Below are positions 42,365 to 49,540 of a stretch of 64,000 nucleotides of DNA, piece by piece. The notes under the pieces were generated by a model. That model saw only the letters and a list, made by a program, of their open reading frames with translations. It made no database searches and was not told where the DNA came from. Source of the stretch: Firmicutes bacterium ASF500 (GTDB taxonomy: Bacteria > Bacillota > Clostridia > Oscillospirales > Oscillospiraceae); NCBI GenBank assembly GCA_000492175.2, contig CP097573.1, forward strand, positions 1,984,001-2,048,000. Reading direction: 5' to 3'. The position numbers and the translations under genes are program-made. Every line of letters begins with the position of its first letter. Position 1 is the stretch's first letter.

Positions 42365-43465
42365 TCAGACCTTGCTTCCGGCAAACTGGATGGTGGTCTC
42401 AAAGCCCTCCACGTCCATGTGGTGGATCACACGGGTGATAAAGTAGTCCCGGTTAAAGCTCTTGTCCACTTTTCCGATGGTGACCATGTGGCCTGGGATC
42501 ACCGGCGGCATACCGGCAATCTCCATCTCGCCGGTGAGAAATCCCATGGCGGTCCCGTCGAGCAGGGCCTCCGCCCGTGTCTTGGCCTCCGCCTCCGACT
42601 GCACGGTGTTGTCCACCACCACCTTGGCCGACGCCTCCCCGATGAGCTTGGAGGAGTCCGCCCCGCTCTTGGAGCCGCCCCCCACCGCCGTCACGTTTAC
42701 CGCCTTGGACTCGAAGGGCTTGTCGGCGTCCTCCACGTTGTGGCTGCGCACCGTCACCGACTTCACCTGATGGGCCAGCGTGAGCTCCCGCCGCAGGCGG
42801 CGCAGGTTCCGTCCCGGCTCTACGGTGAGGACGCTGTCGGTGAATTTTTGATAGCTGACAAAGTACACCTTCCCCGCCGACACATAGAACAGATAGTTGT
42901 GCTTTCTGGCCAGGGCAACTACAAAGTCGTAGTCGCTCTGGTTGTGCTGCTCGATGGGGGCCTTCGCCTCGCCGGTGGCCTCCACCACCGTGCCGGTGTA
43001 CATGGAGCTGTAGCTCTTCAGAACATCGGCCACCGCCTCAGAGGCCTTTTTGATGTCCTTCTTCCGCAGGGAGCGGTAGCTGCTCATCATGAACTGCTTG
43101 CAGTCCATAGCCGTCACCAGCATGGACACCCGCTCCCCCTGAATATCCGTCTCCAGGGAGGAGATATAACCCACAAAGACCGACTCCGCCTTGCTCGCCT
43201 CGCCGTAGCCCATAAAGACCTCCAGCTTGGCCCCCAGAATCAGCTTGGACAGAGCCGCGTCCAGCTTCAGCTCCCCATCCTCAAAGCGGGAATACTGTCC
43301 CAGGATTTCCGCGGTACAGTCGCTGGCATCCATGCCGGCGGTGAGGGTGACCCGGACATCCTGATAGATCAGGCTCTTGCCGGACAGCTCGCTGTCGTTT
43401 ACCTTGAAGTAGACCACAGGGCGCTCAAAGCCGTTATACTTTTTTTCCGCTTCCCGCAGGTTCAA
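42365..43465 (-). CDS. gpD/gp27-like hub protein (phage late control D family)
   Basis: 366 residues, with a TTG start after GGAGG. Core motifs include VVYFKVNDSELSGKSLIYQDVRV, the DYDFVVALARKHNYLFYVSAGKVYF segment and a C-terminal GHMVTIGKVDKSFNRDYFITRVIHHMD module typical of gpD and the VgrG N-terminus. It links the tail tube to the spike as a trimeric hub. Adjacent to the spike gene (21 bases), as in other eCIS loci (Afp8 is a hub-spike fusion; here the two are separate genes). Confidence 0.92.
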   Translation of the reverse strand: MNLREAEKKYNGFERPVVYFKVNDSELSGKSLIYQDVRVTLTAGMDASDCTAEILGQYSRFEDGELKLDAALSKLILGAKLEVFMGYGEASKAESVFVGYISSLETDIQGERVSMLVTAMDCKQFMMSSYRSLRKKDIKKASEAVADVLKSYSSMYTGTVVEATGEAKAPIEQHNQSDYDFVVALARKHNYLFYVSAGKVYFVSYQKFTDSVLTVEPGRNLRRLRRELTLAHQVKSVTVRSHNVEDADKPFESKAVNVTAVGGGSKSGADSSKLIGEASAKVVVDNTVQSEAEAKTRAEALLDGTAMGFLTGEMEIAGMPPVIPGHMVTIGKVDKSFNRDYFITRVIHHMDVEGFETTIQFAGSKV

Positions 43466-43484
43466 GCGCCCCGCCTCCTTTCTT

Positions 43485-44219
43485 TCAGCCCGGCGGCTCC
43501 CGGATCATTCTGCCGCCCTCCTGTACCAGGCCCAGCAGCTTCTGGGTGGACATACTGACCCGCTGCTCGTCGTCCACCCCGGACAGCAGCGACAGCGACA
43601 CCTCCGTCCCCAGGGGCGCGCCCTGGTTGGAAAAATAGTTGAAGGTGGTCTGGAATTTGGTAATCAGGCCAGCGTAGATCAGGTTTCCCCAGTAAAAAAT
43701 CACCGGCACCTGCTTGTGGGCGGCTATAAGCAGGGGAGTGTAGCAGCACATTTCCGGGTTGAGCAGGCTGAAGCCTGTAAAATCGGTCTTGTTAATCAGG
43801 TCGTTTAACGCGCCCTCGGTGCTGTCCAGAAGGCTGGCGCCGCCCACAAGGCTGCTCACCATGCTCGTCGCCGCCGAGAGGAGGGCTTCGGCGTTCCCGC
43901 CCTTGACCTTCGCCTCATAGGCCTCCACCACGTTGAAAATCAGCTTCATCTCCACCGTCTGCTCGGTGATCCCTTTGGGGGTGATCTTGCCATCCGCATT
44001 CTGGCTCTTGGAGGTGGCCTCGTTGGCCGCGCCCTCCTCTTTCTTGGTCTGGGTGGAGGCCATGATCCGCAGCTCGCTGGGGTTGATGAGCACCTCCGCG
44101 GTCTGGTCAAAATCCCAGGTGCCGTCGGGCTTCTGCTTTGTCCCGATGGCGAAGGCGGCCTTGCTCAGCGTACCGAAGCGTCCGCCCACCGCGCTTTTAA
44201 TGGCTCCGATGTCTATCAT
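43485..44219 (-). CDS. Contractile injection system tube-initiator protein (Afp7/CIS_tube type)
   Basis: 244 residues. The CIS_tube N-terminal-like domain is seen in TAEVLINPSELRIMAS and in the later GLITKFQTTFNYFSNQGAPLGTEVSLSLL, a region shared with Afp7-like and LysM-tail proteins. An Ala/Gly-rich helical insert lies around residues 110-150. No C-terminal LysM motif is visible, unlike many relatives. In Afp/PVC this protein sits between hub and tube and starts tube polymerisation. The position before the hub gene agrees. Confidence 0.85.
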   Translation of the reverse strand: MIDIGAIKSAVGGRFGTLSKAAFAIGTKQKPDGTWDFDQTAEVLINPSELRIMASTQTKKEEGAANEATSKSQNADGKITPKGITEQTVEMKLIFNVVEAYEAKVKGGNAEALLSAATSMVSSLVGGASLLDSTEGALNDLINKTDFTGFSLLNPEMCCYTPLLIAAHKQVPVIFYWGNLIYAGLITKFQTTFNYFSNQGAPLGTEVSLSLLSGVDDEQRVSMSTQKLLGLVQEGGRMIREPPG

Positions 44220-44237
44220 GCGGGCTCCCTCCCTCCG

Positions 44238-46385
44238 TTACAGTCCGAACTTCCGCCGTTCCGCCCGCAGGCGGCGCTCCAGCCGGACCAGGATCTCCTC
44301 CGTAAGGCGGTTGTAATTAATACTCTCCTCCGCGCGGAGCGGGGGGACGCCGTCCGCCGGGAGCTGGCCGCGCTCCTCCCGCCGGCGCTCCGGCGCCTCA
44401 TAGGAGAATGCCTGTCCCAGCGCCCGGGCCTGGCCCGGGGTAACAGTCTGCGCCCGGAACACATCCTCGCCCTCCACCTGTCCCGGGAGAGCCGGCGCGG
44501 ACGCCGGCTCTCCCGCCAGGGACCCCGGCCGGGCGGGACTGCGGTAGACGATCACCGGGTTCCCCTCCGTACGCTCAGGCGTCAGGACAGATTGGACATA
44601 TGTCTCGCCGTCCCGCTCTCCTTGCGCCTTCTCCGCCTCCGGGCGGCGGGAGCTATGGCCGCTCCTCTCCGGAACAGAGCGCTTCCCGTAGGGCCGCTCC
44701 CCCTCCGGAAGCAGCGCGGCCTCCTTCGTCTCCGGTTCCGTCCCATGCTTTTGCCGGAACAGCCGGTACAAAATATGGTTTCTCGTCCAGGTCTCCCGGA
44801 CGAAGGTATCTGTCTCTCTTCGAACGAATACCCCCCTGCGCTCCACCAGCCGCGCGCACCCATCTGTCCGTGTTTCGAACACACTGGGGCCGCTTTCCAA
44901 AAGCACCGGCCGGAAGATTTCCGGGCCGTTTGGGAGCGCCGTCCACCGGTAATTCTCCGAGACATTTCGGAAAACCTTACGTCCAACGAACTCCGGCGGC
45001 GTTTCCCCGACGATTCGCTTAAAGACCTCCGGTACGCTCCGCTTTATAATCTGCCGGTAGACCTCCGGCGTGCTCCGCCTTAAAACCTGCCGGTAGACCT
45101 CCGGCGCGCTCCGCTCTATAACCCGCCGGTAGACCTCCGGCGCGCTTCGCTTTATAACCCGCCGGTAGACCTCCGGGGCACTCCGTTCTATGACCTGCCG
45201 GTAGACCTCTGGGGCACTCTGCTCTATGAACTGCCGGTAAACCTCCGGCGCGCTTCGCTCTATAACCTGCTGGTAAGCCTCTGGAGGCATCCGCTCTATC
45301 AGCTGTTTCCGAACCTCTTGGAGACTTCGTTTCACCAGCTGACGGTAAAGCGTCAAGCCGCCCCGAGCCGGGCCCTGCCAGTGGACTGTCCGAACCGTCT
45401 CGCCAAAACTGCCCGGGACCAGGAGACCGCTGACGCGGTATATGGCCCGTTCCGACGCTGTGGGCTGTGGCAGCAGCCGCACCTCCGGCGGTAGTCCGTC
45501 CGGGGCTGTGTATTCTTCAAATGTGTATCCTTCCGCCGGGTATGCTTCCGGTGTGTGCCCTGTGAATTCCCGGACCGGGCCCTCCCGGTGAAGGAAGGAA
45601 ATACCGTTGGAATCTATCTGTGTCTCACGGACAAAGGTTATTGCCCCGCTGGGCAGCTGTTCCTTGTGGAGCGCCGGAATGAACCGGAGCGCCCCGCTCC
45701 CTCCCGCCGGCACGACCCGAACGGTGGAGATGTCCCGAAATACCTCCCCGCTGACGGCGGTGTACGCCTTTCCCAGGATCTGACGCCAAAATGTCCGAGA
45801 ATCCCGCGCCGCTGTGGGCCGGTGAGGCTCTAACGCGCTTTGTGCCGGGACAAGCCGAGCTGTCCCCGAGACGCTTGGCGTCAGGATCAGCCGGGTGTCC
45901 GCCAAGATGCTCCCGGGTACGCTCTGCGGCTCCGCCGGAACCTCCCGGAAAACCGAGGCCATCCGCAAAATCCGCTCCGGCACCCTTTGGGAAGCCATCT
46001 GACGAAACCTATCCGCAACGCTTCTCAAGCCCTCCCGCCGGGAGAGCACCCCCGGCATCCGTTCCAGTACCCGCCGGTAAATTTCCAAGCCATTCCGCCC
46101 CAGCGCCTGACGCCAGACGCTGAGAACGCCTTCGCCGGGGGGTTGAATGACGCTGTCCCGATCAAGCAGCTGTCCCGCCGCCGTGACCTGGGGCAGCAGC
46201 CGTACCTCTGGGGACAGGCTGTCCAAGGCGGTTTCTTCCCCGGAAAGGCCCGGGCTCCTCCAGACCAAGGCTGTGACGCTGTGGGACTGTATCCATGTCT
46301 CGCTGCCAAACGCCGGCCTCTCACCGGGGAGCTCCCCTACATGGAACATTGGGTTGGACCGTAAGACCGCTCTGGTTTCTCCCAC
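44238..46385 (-). CDS. Large repeat protein of the eCIS locus with 12-residue tandem repeats
   Basis: 715 residues from a GTG at 46385; an ATG at 46349 is an alternative. No signal peptide or membrane segment. About eight tandem 12-residue units of type RSAPEVYRQVIE occupy roughly residues 350-460. Two older, larger repeats are visible as PEVRLLPQVTAAGQ (about 59) and PEVRLLPQPTASER (about 300), each followed by similar sequence ending in ERMP. The C-terminus (ESINYNRLTEEILVRLERRLRAERRKFGL, about the last 29 residues) is a conserved-looking amphipathic helix that could dock on the tube or baseplate. I recognise no known family. Its place between tube and tube-initiator genes is where a tape-measure or luminal cargo gene would be expected. 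Confidence 0.75.
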   Translation of the reverse strand: MGETRAVLRSNPMFHVGELPGERPAFGSETWIQSHSVTALVWRSPGLSGEETALDSLSPEVRLLPQVTAAGQLLDRDSVIQPPGEGVLSVWRQALGRNGLEIYRRVLERMPGVLSRREGLRSVADRFRQMASQRVPERILRMASVFREVPAEPQSVPGSILADTRLILTPSVSGTARLVPAQSALEPHRPTAARDSRTFWRQILGKAYTAVSGEVFRDISTVRVVPAGGSGALRFIPALHKEQLPSGAITFVRETQIDSNGISFLHREGPVREFTGHTPEAYPAEGYTFEEYTAPDGLPPEVRLLPQPTASERAIYRVSGLLVPGSFGETVRTVHWQGPARGGLTLYRQLVKRSLQEVRKQLIERMPPEAYQQVIERSAPEVYRQFIEQSAPEVYRQVIERSAPEVYRRVIKRSAPEVYRRVIERSAPEVYRQVLRRSTPEVYRQIIKRSVPEVFKRIVGETPPEFVGRKVFRNVSENYRWTALPNGPEIFRPVLLESGPSVFETRTDGCARLVERRGVFVRRETDTFVRETWTRNHILYRLFRQKHGTEPETKEAALLPEGERPYGKRSVPERSGHSSRRPEAEKAQGERDGETYVQSVLTPERTEGNPVIVYRSPARPGSLAGEPASAPALPGQVEGEDVFRAQTVTPGQARALGQAFSYEAPERRREERGQLPADGVPPLRAEESINYNRLTEEILVRLERRLRAERRKFGL
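45010..45345 (-). repeat. 36-bp tandem repeats inside the 715-residue protein
   Basis: About eight in-frame 36-base units (core GCCGGTAGACCTCCGG on the plus strand) encode PEVYRQVIERSA-like peptides. Because the period is a multiple of three, other frames are open here too. Confidence 0.9.
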
Positions 46386-47632
46386 CAGCAGGCTCGGGCT
46401 CCAGGAAGGTTCCGAATGAGGGGCCAGTTGAACGGGGCAAACGCCCGCCGCACAACCCGCCGCCAGATCTGAAGCGGCAGAACATCCCAGCGCGGTCCCG
46501 GGTCCCCGGCCATCCGAAGCTTCTGGTGGAATCCCAAGCTCTGAACGGTCTCAAATACCTGCCCTGCCTTCTGGGCCTCGACTGTTCGCACCGTCCGTTC
46601 TATCTCCGGGATATGGACGCTTTGTGTCTCCCGATGGGTTTCCCAGGCCCAGGCGGTCTGGACAATCCGCTCCGTCTCCGGAGCTTCGACTATCCCCGTC
46701 TCCCGGCGGGTTTCCGTGGTCCGGGCCACCTGGACAGTCCGCTCCGCCTCTGGAGTTTCGACTATCCGCGTCTTCCGGCGGGTTTCCGTGGCTTGGACCG
46801 CCTGGACAGTCCGCTCCGTCCCTGGAGTTTCGACTATCCGCGTCTCCTGGCGGGTTTCCGTGGTCCGGGCCACCTGGACAGTCCGCTCCGCCTCTGGAGT
46901 TTCGACTATCCGCGTCTTCCGGCGGGTTTCCGTGGCTTGGGCCGCCTGGACAGTCCGCTCCGTCTCCGGAGCTTCGGCTGTCTGCGTCTCCCGGCGGGTT
47001 TCCGTGGCTTGGACCGCCTGGACAGTCCGCTCCGTCTCTGGAGCTTCGACTATCCGCGTCTCCCGGCGGGTTTCCGCAGTCCGGACCGTCTGGACAGTCT
47101 GCTCCGTCTCCGTGGTCTTGCCCTTGCGGTCCTTTCGACGCCGCTTGGCGGATCGGGACGTCTCCTCTTCCTGTCCTTCCCGGCCACGGGGCGGCTCCGG
47201 GGCAAGCACCCCGGTCTCCCTCTGGAGGTACGCGAGCCGCTCCCTGCTCCACTCCTCCCGGGTCCGGTGCGCCTCGGGGGACACACGCTCCTCCGCCTTT
47301 CGGACCGCGTTTGGATGGGACGCTGTCCGGCGGGGGACGCACTCCTCCTGGCGCATACCAATGGACCGCAGCGTCTCACTCCGGTGCATTTGTATGCGCA
47401 AGAAGTCCTCCGGTCTTTCCGCCCGCGCCGTCCAGCCCTTTTTCTGTCGGGAGGGGCCGCCGCCCCAAAGGCTGGTTTCCCCTTCGGACTGGGGCCGGCT
47501 CAGGCTAACGCTGTTTTTTTTACTTCCTGCTCCAGCTGCTTTAGCGCGCGGCTGAACTCCTCCTCCTGGACCAGACTGGTTCGAATGGCCCGCTCGATCT
47601 CCCCTGCCTGGGCCTGTACCGCACCGCCGCAC
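46337..47632 (-). CDS. Charged repeat protein of the eCIS locus with 24-residue tandem repeats
   Basis: The open frame covers 431 residues, but the first ~44 overlap the upstream gene, so translation probably enters near 47510 by frameshift or starts at an internal ATG (for example IQMHRSETL). The N-terminal part is basic and Pro/Ser-rich. Residues ~196-375 are about seven and a half units of 24 residues (ERTVQAVQATETRRKTRIVE type), rich in Glu, Arg and Thr and probably extended or helical. The C-terminal 60 residues are Trp/Arg-rich (LPLQIWRRVVRRAFAPFNWP). It overlaps the start of the 715-residue gene by about 49 bases. Third-position GC supports this frame among the several open ones. No known family is recognised. 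Confidence 0.65.
   Translation of the reverse strand: MRRCGTGPGRGDRAGHSNQSGPGGGVQPRAKAAGAGSKKNSVSLSRPQSEGETSLWGGGPSRQKKGWTARAERPEDFLRIQMHRSETLRSIGMRQEECVPRRTASHPNAVRKAEERVSPEAHRTREEWSRERLAYLQRETGVLAPEPPRGREGQEEETSRSAKRRRKDRKGKTTETEQTVQTVRTAETRRETRIVEAPETERTVQAVQATETRRETQTAEAPETERTVQAAQATETRRKTRIVETPEAERTVQVARTTETRQETRIVETPGTERTVQAVQATETRRKTRIVETPEAERTVQVARTTETRRETGIVEAPETERIVQTAWAWETHRETQSVHIPEIERTVRTVEAQKAGQVFETVQSLGFHQKLRMAGDPGPRWDVLPLQIWRRVVRRAFAPFNWPLIRNLPGARACWWEKPERSYGPTQCSM
46565..47120 (-). repeat. 72-bp tandem repeats inside the 24-residue-repeat protein
   Basis: Seven to eight units with 72-base period, for example TGGAGTTTCG at 46751 and again at 46823. Unit-to-unit divergence is mostly at synonymous or conservative positions. 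All six frames remain open across the array. Confidence 0.92.
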
Positions 47633-47952
47633 TGGCTGAGCACCTGATGAAGCCGGGCCGTCACCTGGGCCTGGGTGGCCTGATTGGTACGCAGGAAAAA
47701 GTTGTTCTGGTCACAGCTGGCCCGCAGCTGCATGAGCAGGTTCACCACCACCGAGGGCCGCTCCGACTGCCCCTCCCCCTCCTGACCCTGGACGGGCAGG
47801 ACATAGGTCAGGGACTCCAGGCTCGCCTGCGGTCCCCTTTCCCGGCCCTCCAGCAGCCTCGCGCAGAAGGCCGCGTTGTTCCCCGTCAGGATGGAGAAGG
47901 ACGTATTCAGCTCCAATTTGCCCAAAGTGGGCCTGAAGTCCGCAATGGCCAT
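47500..47952 (-). CDS. Small eCIS-locus protein of unknown function, possible frameshift partner
   Basis: 150 residues, soluble. The N-terminal part (IADFRPTLGKLELNTSFSIL) is followed by a Gln-rich helical region (FFLRTNQATQAQVTARLHQVLSQCGGAVQAQAGEIERAIRTS, described here as a span from about residue 90) and a C-terminal coiled segment (SRALKQLEQEVKKTALA). I do not recognise the family. Position after the second tube gene and before the repeat proteins parallels tail assembly chaperones. It ends at an A8 run that could let ribosomes continue into the repeat protein. Confidence 0.7.
   Translation of the reverse strand: MAIADFRPTLGKLELNTSFSILTGNNAAFCARLLEGRERGPQASLESLTYVLPVQGQEGEGQSERPSVVVNLLMQLRASCDQNNFFLRTNQATQAQVTARLHQVLSQCGGAVQAQAGEIERAIRTSLVQEEEFSRALKQLEQEVKKTALA
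47514..47521 (-). promoter_or_regulatory. A8 slippery tract at a gene junction, candidate -1 frameshift site
   Basis: On the coding strand the codons GTA AAA AAA ACA end the 150-residue gene. A -1 slip on A-AAA-AAA moves into the frame of the 24-residue-repeat protein, bypassing the TGA at 47500-47502. Tail assembly chaperones of many phages use such slips just before the tape-measure gene. Confidence 0.5.
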
Positions 47953-47976
47953 ATCCGCTCCTCCTCTCTCGGGTCC

Positions 47977-48459
47977 TCAGAAGAAATTGGGGACCGGTAT
48001 GTTCTTCAGGCCCCGGTGGGCGACGGTAAAGGTCTCGATCAGCGGAGTGGCCCGGGAGGCGTTCAACTCGCTGACCTGCCACTCCAGCACACCCTGGGAG
48101 ATGAAGGAGTAGATGGCCTTGATCTCCTGCCGCTCGTCCAGCACCAGAATCAGGCCCAATGCCGGGTTGGCCTCAATGGCCTGAGCGCCCATGTACTGGG
48201 ACAGCAGCCCGGTGATGCTCAGCTCCCGCATCTGGTAGCCCCGCTCGAACGTGAGGCGGAAGGGCTCCGCCTGGGGCTTGGGGATCATAATGGGGTAGTC
48301 GTTGCGGCCCCCCTCGCTGATGAAGTCCACCGAGCGCTGGGTACCGATGCCGGACACGCGCTGAAAGCCCAGGGTGGACATATTAAACAGCACGATAAAG
48401 CGCACGCCGGAGATAGGGGTATAGTGCCCGCTGCGGGAGACGAAAAACGGTACCTTCAT
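47977..48459 (-). CDS. Tail tube protein, second paralogue (gp19/Afp5 type)
   Basis: 160 residues. The fold signature is shared with the tube protein at 49099: FIVLFNMSTLGFQRVSGIG at the start, a beta-strand rich middle (YPIMIPKPQAEPFRLTFERGYQ) and the end WQVSELNASRATPLIETFTVAHRGLKNI. eCIS loci often carry two or three tube paralogues, the minor ones forming the tube-baseplate adaptor. Probably such an adaptor. Confidence 0.88.
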   Translation of the reverse strand: MKVPFFVSRSGHYTPISGVRFIVLFNMSTLGFQRVSGIGTQRSVDFISEGGRNDYPIMIPKPQAEPFRLTFERGYQMRELSITGLLSQYMGAQAIEANPALGLILVLDERQEIKAIYSFISQGVLEWQVSELNASRATPLIETFTVAHRGLKNIPVPNFF

Positions 48460-48471
48460 AGCCCCCTCCTC

Positions 48472-49024
48472 TCAGAATACGTCAAAGATGTTCTTGCCCT
48501 GGGTCTCCTGGTTCATGCGGCTGTTGATCTGGGACACCTCCCGGCAGAACCGCAGGCGTTCCTTATGCTCCAGATTCATCAGCTCCTCATAGCCCCAGTG
48601 CAGATAATATCCAAGAAAAGCTATCTCCTCATAGACCCGGTCCAGAGGGTAGCTTTTTGCTATTCCCCCAGGGGGGCACCTCGATCTTGAATTTCTCTCC
48701 GCAGGAGGGACAGGTAACCTCCACCCGGATGGGCTCCACGGCGTTAATCTGCTGATAGAGGTTTTGCAGATAGGCCATGTCGGCGGAGGGGAGCTTTTCA
48801 ATCAGCTTATTGTCGATGGCGGGCACAGTGCCCAGACTTGTGATCACCCGGGTCATGAGCACGATGCTGAGGTAGGCGGGATTCTGCTGCACACGGGGGT
48901 CCTTCAGCGGGAGGATTTCGTCGGCCGCCGTGGCCAGGCGCATCGTCCCTTCCTTGTGGACCATTCCGCTCTCGTCCATGTAGCCCTTGGGCAAGATAAA
49001 GGGGTATTCTGTCTGATAAGCCAT
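48472..49024 (-). pseudogene. Zinc-ribbon tail assembly protein plus DUF6760-like region, joined across a frameshift
   Basis: The first frame starts at the ATG 49024 (MAYQTEYPFILPKGYMDE) and carries a two-cysteine motif (VTCPSCGEKFKIEVP) typical of eCIS tail assembly proteins, then runs into PPWGNSKKLPSGPGL. The second frame contains YPLDRVYEEIAFLGYYLHWGYEELMNLEHKERLRF, which matches the DUF6760-type proteins that follow this gene in Afp-like loci. The switch point is a C6-TG5 stretch near 48665. One C fewer gives a single fused protein; two fewer would end the first gene with EVPLGE. No start codon precedes the second part, so either an indel or recoding is involved. Confidence 0.75.
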
Positions 49025-49098
49025 ATTGGTCACCTTTCTGTCACAGCGTTGTCAAAGCGGGCGGGGCCGGCCCTGTCAGCCGGCCCCGCTTCAGCAAA

Positions 49099-49521
49099 TT
49101 AGTCTGTTCTGGTCAGGCCCTCGTGGGCCAGCTCAATGGTCTCAATGGCGATTTCGGAGGCGGTGCCGTTGAAGTCGGGCGCGGTGTACTTCACCGGCCA
49201 GGCGTTGATACACCGCCAGGAGGCCGCGGGGGAGCCCTCCTCGTCCAGGGCTGTCAGGGTGACGGTCTTTTTCTCAATGGTGCCCTCCGTGATGTCAATG
49301 AGCCAGTCGTAGAGGACCATGGTCTCGGCGGCGCCCCACTTCAAGGTGATGTTGCCGTACTTAATCAGGCCGGGGAGCTTGGTAGGAGTGATGGCCGGGT
49401 CGTCGCCGGCGCGGTACTCCACCACGTCGATGGTGGCGTCAAAGCCGCTCACCTCGCTGAAGCTGCCGGCGTCCAGGCCGTCGATCTCCAGCCGGAATCG
49501 AAAATTTCTATAGGGAAGCAC
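49099..49521 (-). CDS. Tail tube protein, main paralogue (gp19/Afp1 type)
   Basis: 140 residues. Recognised by YRNFRFRLEIDGLDAGSFSEVSGFD, VVEYRAGDD, KLPGLIKYGNITLKWG and ETIELAHEGL, the conserved tail tube family core shared by T4 gp19, T6SS Hcp and eCIS tube proteins. It stacks in hexameric rings inside the sheath. It lies directly downstream of the sheath gene (19 bases), as in contractile tails. Confidence 0.95.
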   Translation of the reverse strand: MLPYRNFRFRLEIDGLDAGSFSEVSGFDATIDVVEYRAGDDPAITPTKLPGLIKYGNITLKWGAAETMVLYDWLIDITEGTIEKKTVTLTALDEEGSPAASWRCINAWPVKYTAPDFNGTASEIAIETIELAHEGLTRTD

Positions 49522-49540
49522 TGTTCATCCCGCTCCTTTC

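Noticed and set aside
46565..47120. CRISPR array
   Set aside because: Units are contiguous, coding and lack unique spacers; no cas genes nearby.
46551..47342. Minus-strand collagen-like Gly/Pro frame in the same array
   Set aside because: Alternative frame of the repeats with no operon context; lower plausibility than the Glu/Arg/Thr frame.
46295..47647. Long plus-strand frames (Pro/Leu/Arg-rich repeats) over the repeat array
   Set aside because: They arise because the 72-bp period keeps all frames open. The minus-strand frame fits the operon direction and the GC-rich third positions.
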